From Bryobacteraceae bacterium CoA2 C42 (GTDB lineage Bacteria > Acidobacteriota > Terriglobia > Bryobacterales > Bryobacteraceae): a stretch of DNA of 64,000 nucleotides. Positions 26,720 to 35,720 of this stretch are shown in pieces. The notes below the pieces were generated by a model. The model made no database searches, was not told the DNA's origin, and saw nothing but the letters and a program-made list of their open reading frames with translations. Numbering within the stretch: the stretch's first letter is position 1; the number at the start of each line of letters is the position of its first letter. The translations under genes were made by a program, and so were the position numbers. The stretch covers positions 56,698-120,697 of the forward strand of contig JAINDL010000003.1 of NCBI GenBank assembly GCA_019931245.1, written 5' to 3'.

Positions 26720-28297
26720 CTACACGGCCTGGTAGCCCTGCACGTTCACCAGCAGGTTCGCCGCCGCCGTCCCGCAGTTCACATTCAGCGCCGTCGCCGC
26801 CGTCCCCCGCAGCGGCGTCGTGAACCCAATCACCGCCGGTAACGCCATATTCGCCGGAGCGTTATACTGCGCAATCAGAGCCGCTCCGTCCGACACCAAC
26901 ACCGTCGTGGCCGTCGCACTCGTGTTCTGGAACTGCAGCCCAGTTACGTAATTGCGAACGCCCGCCGCTCCCGCCGACCGTACCGCCGTTGCCGTTGTCG
27001 TTGTGAGCACTCCCGTATACTGCCAGTCCATCTCGGCACCCGCATACGGCTTCTGTACCAACTGCCCGGAAGAAGAGACAAACAGATCGGAGGTGTCCCC
27101 CGCCACCAGCGTCGTATCGACCGCCGTGTTCACCCGTCCCGCCACTCGCACCGGATTCCCGGTCGCAGCCGCCGAATGGGTCCCCGGACCGACTACCGAG
27201 AAGTTGCCCGATCCCACCACCGTCGCGTTCAACTGCGACGCTACCGCCTGCTGCACGTTCCGCGTCAACGGAAGCTGGCTGTTCTGGGAAAGCACGGCCA
27301 TCCCCTGAATCGAACCTCCCACCACCGCCGTTGCAACCCGCATCCGGAGGAAACGGCAAAACAGGCTGGCCGAAAAAATCCGCACCGTATTCGCGGAAAT
27401 CGTTAAAGTCGTTACCGGGTTCGCATTCTGCGTAACCACGTCCAGGACCTGCAACGCCACCCAGTTCGTCCCGTCCGCCGACTGCTCGAAGGCAACCGCC
27501 CCGGCCGTTACACCAACCGTGCTGACCACCTGCAGCAGGGCGCCGTTGTACTGCTCGCAGGATGTCGCCGACCCATCCGTCGTCAGAATGTTGTTCCCCG
27601 CCGTCTGCGCCGCCGGACCGGTCATCGCGACATCCGAGCAGAGCACTACCGGAAGCGAGTTCGCCGGACCAGCCAAGCCCTGCGCCGGAATCCGCCCCGT
27701 ATTCGCCGCAATCGACGCCGTACTCGTCGCCATCGCGCCCGTATTCGTCGCCACCGTCGCCGTATTCGTCGCAATCGCCGCCGCACTCGTCGCCGTGGCA
27801 CCCGTGTTCGTCACTACCGTACCCGTATTCGTCACAATCGCCGCCGCACTCGTCGCCGTCGCGCCCGTATTCGTCGCCACCGTCGCCGTATTTGCCGCAA
27901 TCGCCGCCGCACTCGTCGCCGTCGCGCCCGTATTGGCCGCCACCGTTGTCGTACTCGCTGACACCGCAGCCAAATTACCACCCGTCTCCAGCGCGTAGTT
28001 GGTCACCGCCGCGCCCTCACTCGACACCGTCTTCAACAAATCGCCCAACTCAGCATCGATGCTGTACGACGGCCCACTGAACGACAACGCGCTCGGGTTC
28101 GCCCAGGCTAAATCAAGACTTGATTTCCCAAAACAATCATAATATCCATACTGGGTTTCTCCGCCAGTTATGGTCGATTTAATGATCAAATAACGCCAGC
28201 CACTACCTTCCCCGCTTGTGCTGAACTGGCCCAGCAAAACCGCGGTGTAGGTCGAACCAGCAATACTTTTTACCCCAACAGGGAGCAACCGATTCAT
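26720..28297 (-). CDS. Phage-fibre-like heptad-repeat protein
   Basis: A 525-residue protein. The start at 28297 is chosen because AAGGAG lies about 8 nt upstream; a further in-frame start at 28324 lacks this. Residues 1-100 form a globular head (GWRYLIIKSTITGGETQYGY). Residues 118-201 are four 21-residue repeats built from heptads such as TVATNTG, ATATSAA and AIATNTA. The rest is beta-rich (FEQSADGTNWVALQVLDVV), resembling phage tail or receptor-binding proteins. Composition is rich in Ala, Thr, Val and Asn and nearly free of charge, unlike its neighbours. No other phage gene is nearby. A trimeric fibre or surface adhesin is the best guess. Confidence 0.62.
   Translation of the reverse strand: MNRLLPVGVKSIAGSTYTAVLLGQFSTSGEGSGWRYLIIKSTITGGETQYGYYDCFGKSSLDLAWANPSALSFSGPSYSIDAELGDLLKTVSSEGAAVTNYALETGGNLAAVSASTTTVAANTGATATSAAAIAANTATVATNTGATATSAAAIVTNTGTVVTNTGATATSAAAIATNTATVATNTGAMATSTASIAANTGRIPAQGLAGPANSLPVVLCSDVAMTGPAAQTAGNNILTTDGSATSCEQYNGALLQVVSTVGVTAGAVAFEQSADGTNWVALQVLDVVTQNANPVTTLTISANTVRIFSASLFCRFLRMRVATAVVGGSIQGMAVLSQNSQLPLTRNVQQAVASQLNATVVGSGNFSVVGPGTHSAAATGNPVRVAGRVNTAVDTTLVAGDTSDLFVSSSGQLVQKPYAGAEMDWQYTGVLTTTTATAVRSAGAAGVRNYVTGLQFQNTSATATTVLVSDGAALIAQYNAPANMALPAVIGFTTPLRGTAATALNVNCGTAAANLLVNVQGYQAV
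27695..27946 (-). repeat. Four 63-bp coding repeats (21-residue heptad units)
   Basis: Inside the fibre-like gene the sequence repeats every 63 bp, giving four units that start TVAANTG, TVATNTG, TVVTNTG and TVATNTG. Each unit is three heptads with a hydrophobic residue at position 2 of most heptads. The period is in frame and wobble differences are present, so this is a protein repeat kept by selection or recent duplication. Confidence 0.85.
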
Positions 28298-28329
28298 TCC
28301 ACAACTCCTTTTCCATTCTTCCAATCCAC

Positions 28330-28440
28330 CTCTTTTAGGCAGAGGCTTCCATTATAAGAATGTACAACAAAAGTATAATAATTTAGATAAAATTATTTTA
28401 ATGTTTAATTATTAATTTGAAATGATACAGCCCACTGCAG
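28330..28440 (-). promoter_or_regulatory. AT-rich promoter region of the fibre-like gene
   Basis: About 100 bp here is strongly AT-rich (for example TAATAATTTAGATAAAATTA) in an otherwise GC-rich window. On the minus strand an exact TATAAT (plus 28351-28356) lies some 55 bp upstream of the chosen start. A small hairpin, CCTCT-N7-AGAGG (plus 28329-28345), lies between them. No good -35 was found at 17 bp. Such islands are typical of horizontally acquired, xenogeneic DNA. Confidence 0.5.
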
Positions 28441-28494
28441 ACCCGGCGCCAACAGAAGATCTCCGGAATCGAGATCCGCTCCCCCCGCAAAACC

Positions 28495-29427
28495 TCACAA
28501 CTCCTCCACGCGCAAACCCCGCTCCCGCCACCCGCCATACCCACCCGCCAGCAACTGAATTCGCCGCACCCCGTGCCGCTCTAACGCCAGCGCCACCGCC
28601 ACACTCGTGCGCTCCTCCGGACACGAACAGTACAAGACAATCTCCCCGTCTCGCGGCAGCATCCGCTGCCGCCGCTCCAACTCCACCATCGGAAAATGCA
28701 CCGCCCCAGGAATCTTCGCCCGCCCCGCTGCCAACTCCTCGGCATCGCGCAAATCCAGCACCGTCACCCGCCCCCCTGCCTCCAACCGTTGCCACAAGGC
28801 CTCCGGGCTGATCCGCGCCTCCCGCATCCGCCGCAGCACCCCCTGCCGCGTCCGCCACCTCACCACCCCCAACCCCACCAGAAACACCCCGCCTACCAAC
28901 AATCCCCACTTCCCCAGCCGCCTCACCCACTCCACCACCTCCTCCACCTGATCATGGAACACGTAACCCAACCCCAGAAACCCACCCGTCCAGGCCGTTG
29001 CCCCCAAAAGGTCCAGCAGCAAGAATCGCCGCAACGTCATCCCCTCCGCACCCGCAATCGCCGCCGCCACCGGACTCAACGCCGGTACAAACTTCGCCGC
29101 CACCACCGTCGGATCCCCCACCCGCACAAACCACGCGTTGGCCGAAGTCATGCATCGCTCCGGCTCGAGCGAAATCCGACAAATCTGCCGCAACACCGCT
29201 CGCCCCTTCCGCCGTCCCAGCCAAAACCACACCGAATCGGCCGAAACACAAGCCAAAATCGCCGTCACCACGGCCCAGAACAAAGAAAGCTTTCCCACTG
29301 CCGCCAAGGCGCCCATCCCCAGCAAAACCGGCGTGGCGGGTAACGGAACACCCACCTGCTCCGCAAATACCGCACCGACCAAAACCCAATATCCGTACGC
29401 CTCTAAATAGTCCGTCAACAATCTCAT
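28495..29427 (-). CDS. DedA (SNARE-associated) membrane protein fused to a rhodanese domain
   Basis: About 310 residues from the ATG at 29427 (MRLLTDYLEAYGYWVLVGAV). Residues 1-190 are a DedA/VTT domain with the signature EQVGVPLPATPVLLGMGALA, the FVPALSPVAAAIAG motif and several membrane helices. A linker helix leads to a cytoplasmic rhodanese domain (about 215-308) with VTVLDLRDAEELAAGRAKIP and the active-site loop VLYCSCPEERTS, whose Cys would carry persulfide. DedA proteins are linked to lipid scrambling and membrane homeostasis. The rhodanese fusion is known in several phyla. Upstream in-frame ATGs exist at 29463 and 29586, but the extra N-terminus lacks family similarity. Confidence 0.87.
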   Translation of the reverse strand: MRLLTDYLEAYGYWVLVGAVFAEQVGVPLPATPVLLGMGALAAVGKLSLFWAVVTAILACVSADSVWFWLGRRKGRAVLRQICRISLEPERCMTSANAWFVRVGDPTVVAAKFVPALSPVAAAIAGAEGMTLRRFLLLDLLGATAWTGGFLGLGYVFHDQVEEVVEWVRRLGKWGLLVGGVFLVGLGVVRWRTRQGVLRRMREARISPEALWQRLEAGGRVTVLDLRDAEELAAGRAKIPGAVHFPMVELERRQRMLPRDGEIVLYCSCPEERTSVAVALALERHGVRRIQLLAGGYGGWRERGLRVEEL

Positions 29428-30057
29428 TCTCCCTGCAGCAACAATCTTCGGCCCGAAACTCATGTCCCACACCGTTCGATCCACTCGGGCAAAAGCCGTC
29501 CCCTCTCGTGATTCTCTCGCAGACTCACCAAGACAGGACAATCCCGGCCGACCGGATTCCTCTCCGTAGACGAACACCAACCACAAAAACTTCCCAACCC
29601 GAAACCAAAAGCGAACACGCTCTTACGCTGCTCACCGCACCCACAACATCATCGGCCGCAACATCCAGGGCGCCGCACGCGCACCAGCCCCGCCACGCTC
29701 CGCGCGATGGCCGCCCCGGATTCACGCCTCCCGCCACCACCTGCTGCGGCTGCTCGGAACGGAAGTCAGGAAGTCCATCGTCATGAGCGAAGTCGCTTCC
29801 CTCGGAAGAACCGACTCCCTCGAAACGGGGCACCCGGACAACCCATTAGAGATTTCTCCCCAACGGTGGCGCGAGCCTCCCAAGCTCCCCGCCCGGACCG
29901 TTTCCCTACGAGCGGCAGCACTGACGGAGGCGGGCACCTGACCGCAGAAGGGAACCACCCCATACCCAGGCAGCCCGCAGGAGCGCGCCGCCAAAGTGAC
30001 GCGGTGGACGGGCCGTCGAAGGGATTCTGCCATCAGTGCCCACAACCCGCAGACCGC
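29428..30057. other. 630-bp stretch without a supported gene
   Basis: Open frames cross this stretch on both strands, but none has recognisable motifs and composition differs from adjoining genes. One plus-strand frame reads LLRLLGTEVRKSIVMSEVA near 29740, which has coding-like character and may be a decayed gene fragment. I see no RNA gene or clear terminator. Confidence 0.4.
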
Positions 30058-31080
30058 CTAGTCCGGTTTGCGGATGCGATGGTCGGTGAAGGTCAAATAA
30101 GGCAAGGGCGTGGACTTGGGCATATGACAAGACGCGCAATCGGGGCGGCGGGGACAGCTGCCAACTGCCCGCCTCACATGGCACGACCGGCATTGGGCAT
30201 CGTAGGAAACGCTCGGGGCGGCATTGGCGTGCGGATCATGGCATGTGACGCAATCGAGAGGCTGTTTGGCCCGGCGGCTGCCCACATAACAGCGGCTCAC
30301 CGTCAGGCCCACCGGAGCAAAACGCACACTCAGCGGATCTTCCATCTCCGGTGCCGGCGAGGCATACTCGCGCAGCGGAGAACGGTGGCAGGCAGCGCAG
30401 GCCGCCACGGTACGGTCACGCCGGATCGTCTTTGCCGCGGGATGTCCCCTTTGCGCGCCGTGGCAGCTCTCACAATGCACCCCCGGACGATCCGCCGTCA
30501 TGTGACAGCCAAAGCAGCGGGCCGCGTTCTGATCGCTCTGCACCACGCCAAGCGACTCCTCCCATGAAGACGACGGCTGGAGCGGGTGACCCGGCGTCAG
30601 GCTCAACCGGCTCGGCGCGGCGTACCAACTCAGGCGATGCTCCACCCAACGCCCGGCGACCGACAGCACCGGTGTGCGCGCGAAGTGGCCGGCGCCGAAC
30701 AGCCACGCAATCGGAAAGCTCCGCGCTTCCCCGCCCCGTTCTAGCCGAATCTGCTCCCGGTCAAACCGGTAGATCGTGCCGCCACGCTCGCTTACGCTCT
30801 TGCCCACGAAGTTTTCCCCATCATATGGCTTCAAAGTCAGAGCGTGGCGGGACTGGCCCTGCGCGGTGACGCGATCGGCGTGGCACGGAGCACACCCAAA
30901 AGCTACTGCGGCTCCGAGAACAAATCCTGCTGCGCGGACAGTTGCTCGGCCGATAACCGCTTGACCGCCGCAAACTCGCGGTCGGCGAGCGCCTTGCGGC
31001 CCAGGGCGCGGTAAATGCCGCCCAGCAGGAAGTGGGCCTCCCGGTAGTCCGGATCCGCTTTGACCGCCGCTTCGAGACAC
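30058..31080 (-). CDS. Multihaem cytochrome c (seven CxxCH), start uncertain
   Basis: The sequence shows CAPCH, CFGCH, CESCH, CAACH, CVTCH, CRSCH and CASCH, typical of an exported multihaem cytochrome c for periplasmic electron transfer. A signal-peptide-like stretch (TVRAAGFVLGAAVAFG) precedes the first haem motif. No ATG, GTG or TTG lies near it in this frame: the nearest are GTG at 31080 and ATG at 31113, both deep inside the upstream TPR gene, giving 178- or 211-nt overlaps. Either a rare start codon, a frameshift, or a genuinely long overlap is involved. The start given is the nearest canonical one. The TPR protein is likely a partner. Confidence 0.72.
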   Translation of the reverse strand: MSRSGGQSGSGLPGGPLPAGRHLPRPGPQGARRPRVCGGQAVIGRATVRAAGFVLGAAVAFGCAPCHADRVTAQGQSRHALTLKPYDGENFVGKSVSERGGTIYRFDREQIRLERGGEARSFPIAWLFGAGHFARTPVLSVAGRWVEHRLSWYAAPSRLSLTPGHPLQPSSSWEESLGVVQSDQNAARCFGCHMTADRPGVHCESCHGAQRGHPAAKTIRRDRTVAACAACHRSPLREYASPAPEMEDPLSVRFAPVGLTVSRCYVGSRRAKQPLDCVTCHDPHANAAPSVSYDAQCRSCHVRRAVGSCPRRPDCASCHMPKSTPLPYLTFTDHRIRKPD

Positions 31081-31985
31081 GTAAGGGCCTCCCCGTTTCG
31101 CTTCGCCTGCCACAACAGTTTACCCAGCTGATAATTCGCCTTCGCGTGTCGGGGCTTCTGCTTCAGGCTGGCCCGCAGCAGGCGTTCTGCCTCCATCTTA
31201 TCGCCGCCACTCTGGGCCAGAGCGGAGCCTAGCGTGAACTTCGCCTCGACGCTGTCCGGGTGTTGCGCCAATTCGCCCCGCCACTCCGCCACCGCGTCCG
31301 CAAAGCGCTTGTTCCGCCAATGAATCGCGCCAATGTGGAGTTGCAAAGTAGGCAGCGATGGAGCCAGACGGCGAACTCTGACAAAGGCCTCCAGCGCTTC
31401 GTCCAGCCGGTCTTCCGCCACCAGCGCCTGCCCAACGGTCAAGAGCACTTCGGGCGAATCGCCGCGCTCGAGCAGCGGCGCCAGAATGTTTTGGGCCTCC
31501 GCCGGGCGCCCCAAGCGCAGGTAGGCCGTCGCCAGGCCAATATCCACCGTGGCGTCCGCCGGACGCAGCGCCGAAAACGCCGCCACGGCCTCCGCGTAGC
31601 GTTCCAGCTCAAGCAAGGTCAGGGCGCGCAGTTGCAGCGTCTGCCGGTGACCAGGTTGCGACGCGAGGAATAGGTCGAACTCCGGCAGGGCGTTCCCCCA
31701 ATCCTGCTGCTTGAAGTAAGCCAATCCCACATTCAAGTGCAGGGGAGCCAGGTGCGGAGCCAGCGCAAGAGCTTTGCGGTATTGGGCAATCGCGCCCGCA
31801 TAATCCTCGCGGCGGGAAAGGACCGCCCCTAAGTTCGCCAACGCTTCCCAATGGCGCGGATGAGCCTGCAGGTGGCGGCGAAGGGCGGCTTCGGCCTCGG
31901 GCAACCGCCCCGCGCGAAGGTAAGCCGTGCCCTGCTCATAAAAGTCCAACTGCGCCAAAAGGAAGAGGAGCGGAAGCGTGAACAT
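30903..31985 (-). CDS. Exported TPR-repeat protein
   Basis: A 360-residue protein with a short hydrophobic leader (MFTLPLLFLLAQ) followed by about nine tetratricopeptide repeats, such as WEALANLGAVLSRREDYAGA, APLHLNVGLAYFKQQDW and KANYQLGKLLWQAKRNGEA. TPRs scaffold protein-protein contacts. In acidobacteria such genes often precede multihaem cytochromes, and here its 3' end overlaps the cytochrome frame. A scaffold or assembly role in the periplasm is inferred. The upstream 150 bp to the divergent TonB receptor gene contains an AT-rich TATATATA-type stretch and could hold both promoters. Confidence 0.82.
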   Translation of the reverse strand: MFTLPLLFLLAQLDFYEQGTAYLRAGRLPEAEAALRRHLQAHPRHWEALANLGAVLSRREDYAGAIAQYRKALALAPHLAPLHLNVGLAYFKQQDWGNALPEFDLFLASQPGHRQTLQLRALTLLELERYAEAVAAFSALRPADATVDIGLATAYLRLGRPAEAQNILAPLLERGDSPEVLLTVGQALVAEDRLDEALEAFVRVRRLAPSLPTLQLHIGAIHWRNKRFADAVAEWRGELAQHPDSVEAKFTLGSALAQSGGDKMEAERLLRASLKQKPRHAKANYQLGKLLWQAKRNGEALTCLEAAVKADPDYREAHFLLGGIYRALGRKALADREFAAVKRLSAEQLSAQQDLFSEPQ

Positions 31986-32089
31986 CCTCGCTCATTTTAG
32001 CTAACAAACACAAGAACTACCCCCCCCCTTTTCTTTGATGAAAAAGTTATATATACTTTCCGCAAGTTTGGGATCTCCCGGTCACTCCA

Positions 32090-32111
32090 GTTACCGGGAA
32101 CAGTTGGTAAC
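32090..32111. promoter_or_regulatory. Inverted repeat upstream of TonB receptor 2
   Basis: GTTACC at 32090-32095 and GGTAAC at 32106-32111 form a perfect 6-bp inverted repeat with a 10-bp spacer, 25 bp before the receptor ATG. The spacing suits a dimeric regulator, but a leader hairpin is equally possible. Confidence 0.35.
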
Positions 32112-32135
32112 ATCACATAAAAAGGGGCTTCCACG

Positions 32136-35100
32136 ATGCATCTCCGCCACGCGGGGCAGGCTGCGCTTGCTCTGTGCCTACTCTCCTCTCTCCTTCCCGC
32201 CCAGCAGATCTCCGGCTCCATTTCCGGAGTGGTGCGGGACAACCAGCAAGCCATTGTTCCCAAAGCGAAAGTACGGCTTATTAACACCGTACAAGGCAAC
32301 ACTCGCGAAACGGAAACCAATGACGAGGGCTTCTACCTCTTCCAAGCCGTGCAGCCATCCACCTACACCGTCGCGATCGAGGTCACAGGATTCAAGAAGT
32401 TTGAGCGGCGCGAAGTAAAACTGTTCGCCTCCGACCGCCTCGACATCCCCGTCACGCTCGAAATTGGCGCATTAACTGAAACCATCACGGTCGAGGCCGC
32501 CGCCGCCGAAGTCCAAACCACCGGCGCGGACCGCTCCGGCGTCTTGCAAGGCAAACAGGTCTTGGACCTCACCATGAACCGCAACAACTTCCTCGACCTC
32601 GTCCGCGTCATTCCTGGCGTCGTCTACACCGGCGGCTTGGGCGGCATTCAAGCCAATGGAAACCGCGGCAACCAGAACAACCTGACCGTCGACGGCGTCA
32701 CCAACGTCGACACCGGCTCGAACGGCGGCGCCCTCGCCACGTTGAACATGGACCAGATCGGCGAATTCAAGGTAATCACCAACGCCCAGCCGGCCGAGTT
32801 CGGCCGCTCCTCCGGCGCGCAGATTCAAGTCGTCACCAAAAGCGGCACCCGCGATTTCCATGGCACCGGCTATTGGTTCTACCAGCACGAAAGCCTCAAC
32901 GCGAACCTGTGGCGTAATAACATGGAAAACCGCCAGCGCCCCCTCTCGCGACGCAACTACCCGGGCTTCAACATCGGCGGTCCCGTCTACATCCCCGGAC
33001 TCTTCAACCGGAATAAAGACAAGTTCTTCTTCTTCATCGGCACCGAATGGCAGAACCAACTCATCGCCAACTCCCTCCGCAACGTCACCGTGCCCACGGC
33101 GCTCGAGCGGACCGGCAACTTCTCGCAGTCCCGCGAAGGCGGCGGCTCCCCGCTTGTCGTGCGGGACCCGTTAAACAATAACATTCAGTTCCCGGGAAAC
33201 ATCATTCCGCAGAACCGGATCAGCGCGGATGGCCGGCGCATCCTGAATTTCTATCCGCAGCCGAACGCCGCCGGCATCAATCCCGACTTCAACTACCAGA
33301 CGCAGGTTTCGCACTCGTTCCCACGCCGCGAAGAGATGTACCGCGGCGACTACAACATCAGCGACAAATGGCGCCTCTACGCCCGCTACCTCCGGACCAA
33401 GAGCGAACAGAACATGCCCTATGGACAGTGGAACGCCGACTACAACATCCCGTTCGGACCCATGAACTTTGGCAACCCCGGTTGGAGCTTTATCACCAAC
33501 CTGACGACCACCGTTAGCCCCACCCTCACCAACGAATTCATCTTCGGTTCCTCGCGGAACGTGCTCAACATCGACCCGACCGACAACGCCTTCCAACGCC
33601 AACCCCTCGGATTGAACTACCGCATGCCTTTCCCGGAGGCTGACAAGCTGGGATTGGTCCAGAACTGGCGTTTCGGTGGCGTACCGAACGCTCCGTTCTC
33701 GAACTTCGCAGGCACGCCCTTCCGCAACTTCAATCACACCTGGGACTTCACCAACAACCTGACCAAAGTGCGGGGACGCCACACTCTCAAAGCCGGCATC
33801 TATCTGCATTACTCCCAGAAAGACCAAACGGCCTTCACCTCGATTAACGGAGATATCTGGTTTGACCGGGACTCTTCAAATCCGCTCGATACCAATTGGG
33901 CCTTCTCGAACGCCCTCACCGGCACCTTCCAACGCCTCGCGCAGTCCAACACCGTGCTGAATGGCCAGTACCGCTACTGGAACGTCGAGTGGTTCCTCCA
34001 GGACTCCTGGCGCGTTACCAGCAAGTTGACCGTAGACTATGGCGTGCGTTTCTATTGGATCCAGCCCCAGTTCGATCAGGCGCTGCAGACTTCGTCCTTT
34101 AATCCGGCGCTTTACCAGACAGCGCAGGCGGCCCAACTCCGCCAGCCGGCGCTGCAGAACGGGCGCCGGGTTTCGGTGAATCCGGTGAACGGAGAAGTGG
34201 GTCCGGCCGCCTTGATCGGCACCATCGTCAATACGGGAGGGGCGGCGTTCACCGGCCCGCTCTACTCGAACGGCATGGGCCGGGCCGGTAAGAACGGATA
34301 TCCCGCGGGACTCATCAATGACCGCGGCATCCACTACGCCCCGCGCGTCGGCCTCGCCTATCAGATCCTCCCCAAAACCGTAATCCGGACCGGCGGCGGG
34401 ATCTTCTACGATCGCTTCCAGGGCAATCCTGTGTTTGACATGCTGCCGAACCCGCCCTCCACGATTCGGCCGACGTTCTTCTACGGACAGCTGGAATCGA
34501 TTCCGCCGGCCAGCGCGGGCGTCTTCTCCCCCGCTTCCGTCAACGGCTTCGACATCAACGGCAACATACCCACCACCTACAACTGGAACTTCTCCATTCA
34601 ACGCGAGCTGCCCACCGGAGTTCTCCTCGACGTGGGTTATGTCGGCAGCCGCAGTCTCTACAACATCTACCGCCTGAACTGGAACGCGGTGCCGCTGGGC
34701 TCGGCCTGGCTGCCGCAGAACCAGGACCCGACCAACCCCAACCCGTTATTCGACGGCAGCACAACCAAGCCGGTTAACCTCTATCGCCCCTACCCCGGCT
34801 TTGAGAACACCAATGTCCTGAGTTTTGGCGCGCCCTCGAAGTATCACTCCTTGCAGGTCAGCGCAACCAAGCGCTTCTCGAAAGGATTGACCTACGGCTT
34901 GGCCTATACCTGGTCCCGCACCATCGGCCTCGTCGACGGCGACGGCAACTTCGTGCATCCGGTCAACGCCCGCCTGACGAACTACGGCCCGCTGGCTTAC
35001 GACCTGCCGCACGTGCTGGCGGTAAACTGGGTTTACGACCTGCCGAAGTTGGCCAACAACGGCTCCGGTTTCAGTAATCCGGTGACGCGGACGATCCTGA

Positions 35101-35621
35101 ACGACTGGCAGATCTCCGGCATTTTCGAAGCCCGCAGCGGACGGCCGGAAAACGTGAGCTTCTCTATCGACGGCTTGGGCAACCTGAATGAACGCTACAC
35201 GGGCTCAGTGAACATTGCCCCGCGCGTTCTCATCAACAAGGATCCGCAGGGCACCACAAAAACGCAGTTCCTGCAAGTGGACCCGACGGCGTTCACTCTG
35301 CCGGCGGTGAGGGGCTCGACCGGCTGGGAGCACGGCAACTATCCCGTCCGCCTGCCGGGCTTCTGGAACCTGGATGCTTCCATCTTCAAGAACCTCAAGT
35401 TCACCGAAAGCAGGTACCTCCAACTGCGCGTGGAGATGTTTAACGCCTGGAACAACGTGCAGTTTTCTGACTTCAACCGGAGCATGGTCTTCAGCCGGGC
35501 CGGTCAATTGATCAACACCCCTGCCGCGGTGGGCGGAACGGGCGGACGCTTCGGCTTCGGTTCGCTGACCGCCACCCGCAACCCACGGAACATCCAGTTG
35601 GGCCTGAAGTTCTACTTTTAG
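32136..35621 (+). CDS. TonB-dependent receptor, Oar-like, with carboxypeptidase-regulatory domain (receptor 2)
   Basis: An 1161-residue outer-membrane receptor. A signal peptide (about 1-24, ending LLPAQQ) leads to a regulatory beta-sandwich (GSISGVVRDNQQAIVPKAKV, then TVAIEVTGFKKF). The plug has GNRGNQNNLTVDGVTNVD and VVTKSGTRDFHGTGYWF. A large barrel ends in LGLKFYF with a C-terminal Phe. AAAAGGGG lies about 10 nt before the ATG. A strong intrinsic terminator follows 25 nt after the stop, so this is probably a monocistronic gene. The ligand is unknown; uptake of plant- or microbe-derived oligosaccharides is typical for the group. Confidence 0.93.
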   Translation: MHLRHAGQAALALCLLSSLLPAQQISGSISGVVRDNQQAIVPKAKVRLINTVQGNTRETETNDEGFYLFQAVQPSTYTVAIEVTGFKKFERREVKLFASDRLDIPVTLEIGALTETITVEAAAAEVQTTGADRSGVLQGKQVLDLTMNRNNFLDLVRVIPGVVYTGGLGGIQANGNRGNQNNLTVDGVTNVDTGSNGGALATLNMDQIGEFKVITNAQPAEFGRSSGAQIQVVTKSGTRDFHGTGYWFYQHESLNANLWRNNMENRQRPLSRRNYPGFNIGGPVYIPGLFNRNKDKFFFFIGTEWQNQLIANSLRNVTVPTALERTGNFSQSREGGGSPLVVRDPLNNNIQFPGNIIPQNRISADGRRILNFYPQPNAAGINPDFNYQTQVSHSFPRREEMYRGDYNISDKWRLYARYLRTKSEQNMPYGQWNADYNIPFGPMNFGNPGWSFITNLTTTVSPTLTNEFIFGSSRNVLNIDPTDNAFQRQPLGLNYRMPFPEADKLGLVQNWRFGGVPNAPFSNFAGTPFRNFNHTWDFTNNLTKVRGRHTLKAGIYLHYSQKDQTAFTSINGDIWFDRDSSNPLDTNWAFSNALTGTFQRLAQSNTVLNGQYRYWNVEWFLQDSWRVTSKLTVDYGVRFYWIQPQFDQALQTSSFNPALYQTAQAAQLRQPALQNGRRVSVNPVNGEVGPAALIGTIVNTGGAAFTGPLYSNGMGRAGKNGYPAGLINDRGIHYAPRVGLAYQILPKTVIRTGGGIFYDRFQGNPVFDMLPNPPSTIRPTFFYGQLESIPPASAGVFSPASVNGFDINGNIPTTYNWNFSIQRELPTGVLLDVGYVGSRSLYNIYRLNWNAVPLGSAWLPQNQDPTNPNPLFDGSTTKPVNLYRPYPGFENTNVLSFGAPSKYHSLQVSATKRFSKGLTYGLAYTWSRTIGLVDGDGNFVHPVNARLTNYGPLAYDLPHVLAVNWVYDLPKLANNGSGFSNPVTRTILNDWQISGIFEARSGRPENVSFSIDGLGNLNERYTGSVNIAPRVLINKDPQGTTKTQFLQVDPTAFTLPAVRGSTGWEHGNYPVRLPGFWNLDASIFKNLKFTESRYLQLRVEMFNAWNNVQFSDFNRSMVFSRAGQLINTPAAVGGTGGRFGFGSLTATRNPRNIQLGLKFYF

Positions 35622-35645
35622 AACCTTCCCACCCAACTGCGCAAA

Positions 35646-35675
35646 AGCCCCCTCCCCGCGGAGGGGGCTTTTTTT
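35646..35675 (+). terminator. Rho-independent terminator after TonB receptor 2
   Basis: A perfect 10-bp stem, AGCCCCCTCC / GGAGGGGGCT, with a CCGC loop is followed by seven T residues (35669-35675). It begins 24 nt after the receptor stop codon and ends 45 nt before the next start. Confidence 0.93.
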
Positions 35676-35720
35676 GCCCCCAACCCCTTGCCATCTGCGA
35701 TAACATCCAGAGGTTTCCCG

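Noticed and set aside
27695..27946. Possible CRISPR or minisatellite from 63-bp periodicity
   Set aside because: The repeats are in frame, have no spacers, and encode heptads within a large protein.
35646..35675. Considered as a REP element
   Set aside because: A strong stem followed directly by a seven-T run right after a stop codon is a standard terminator.
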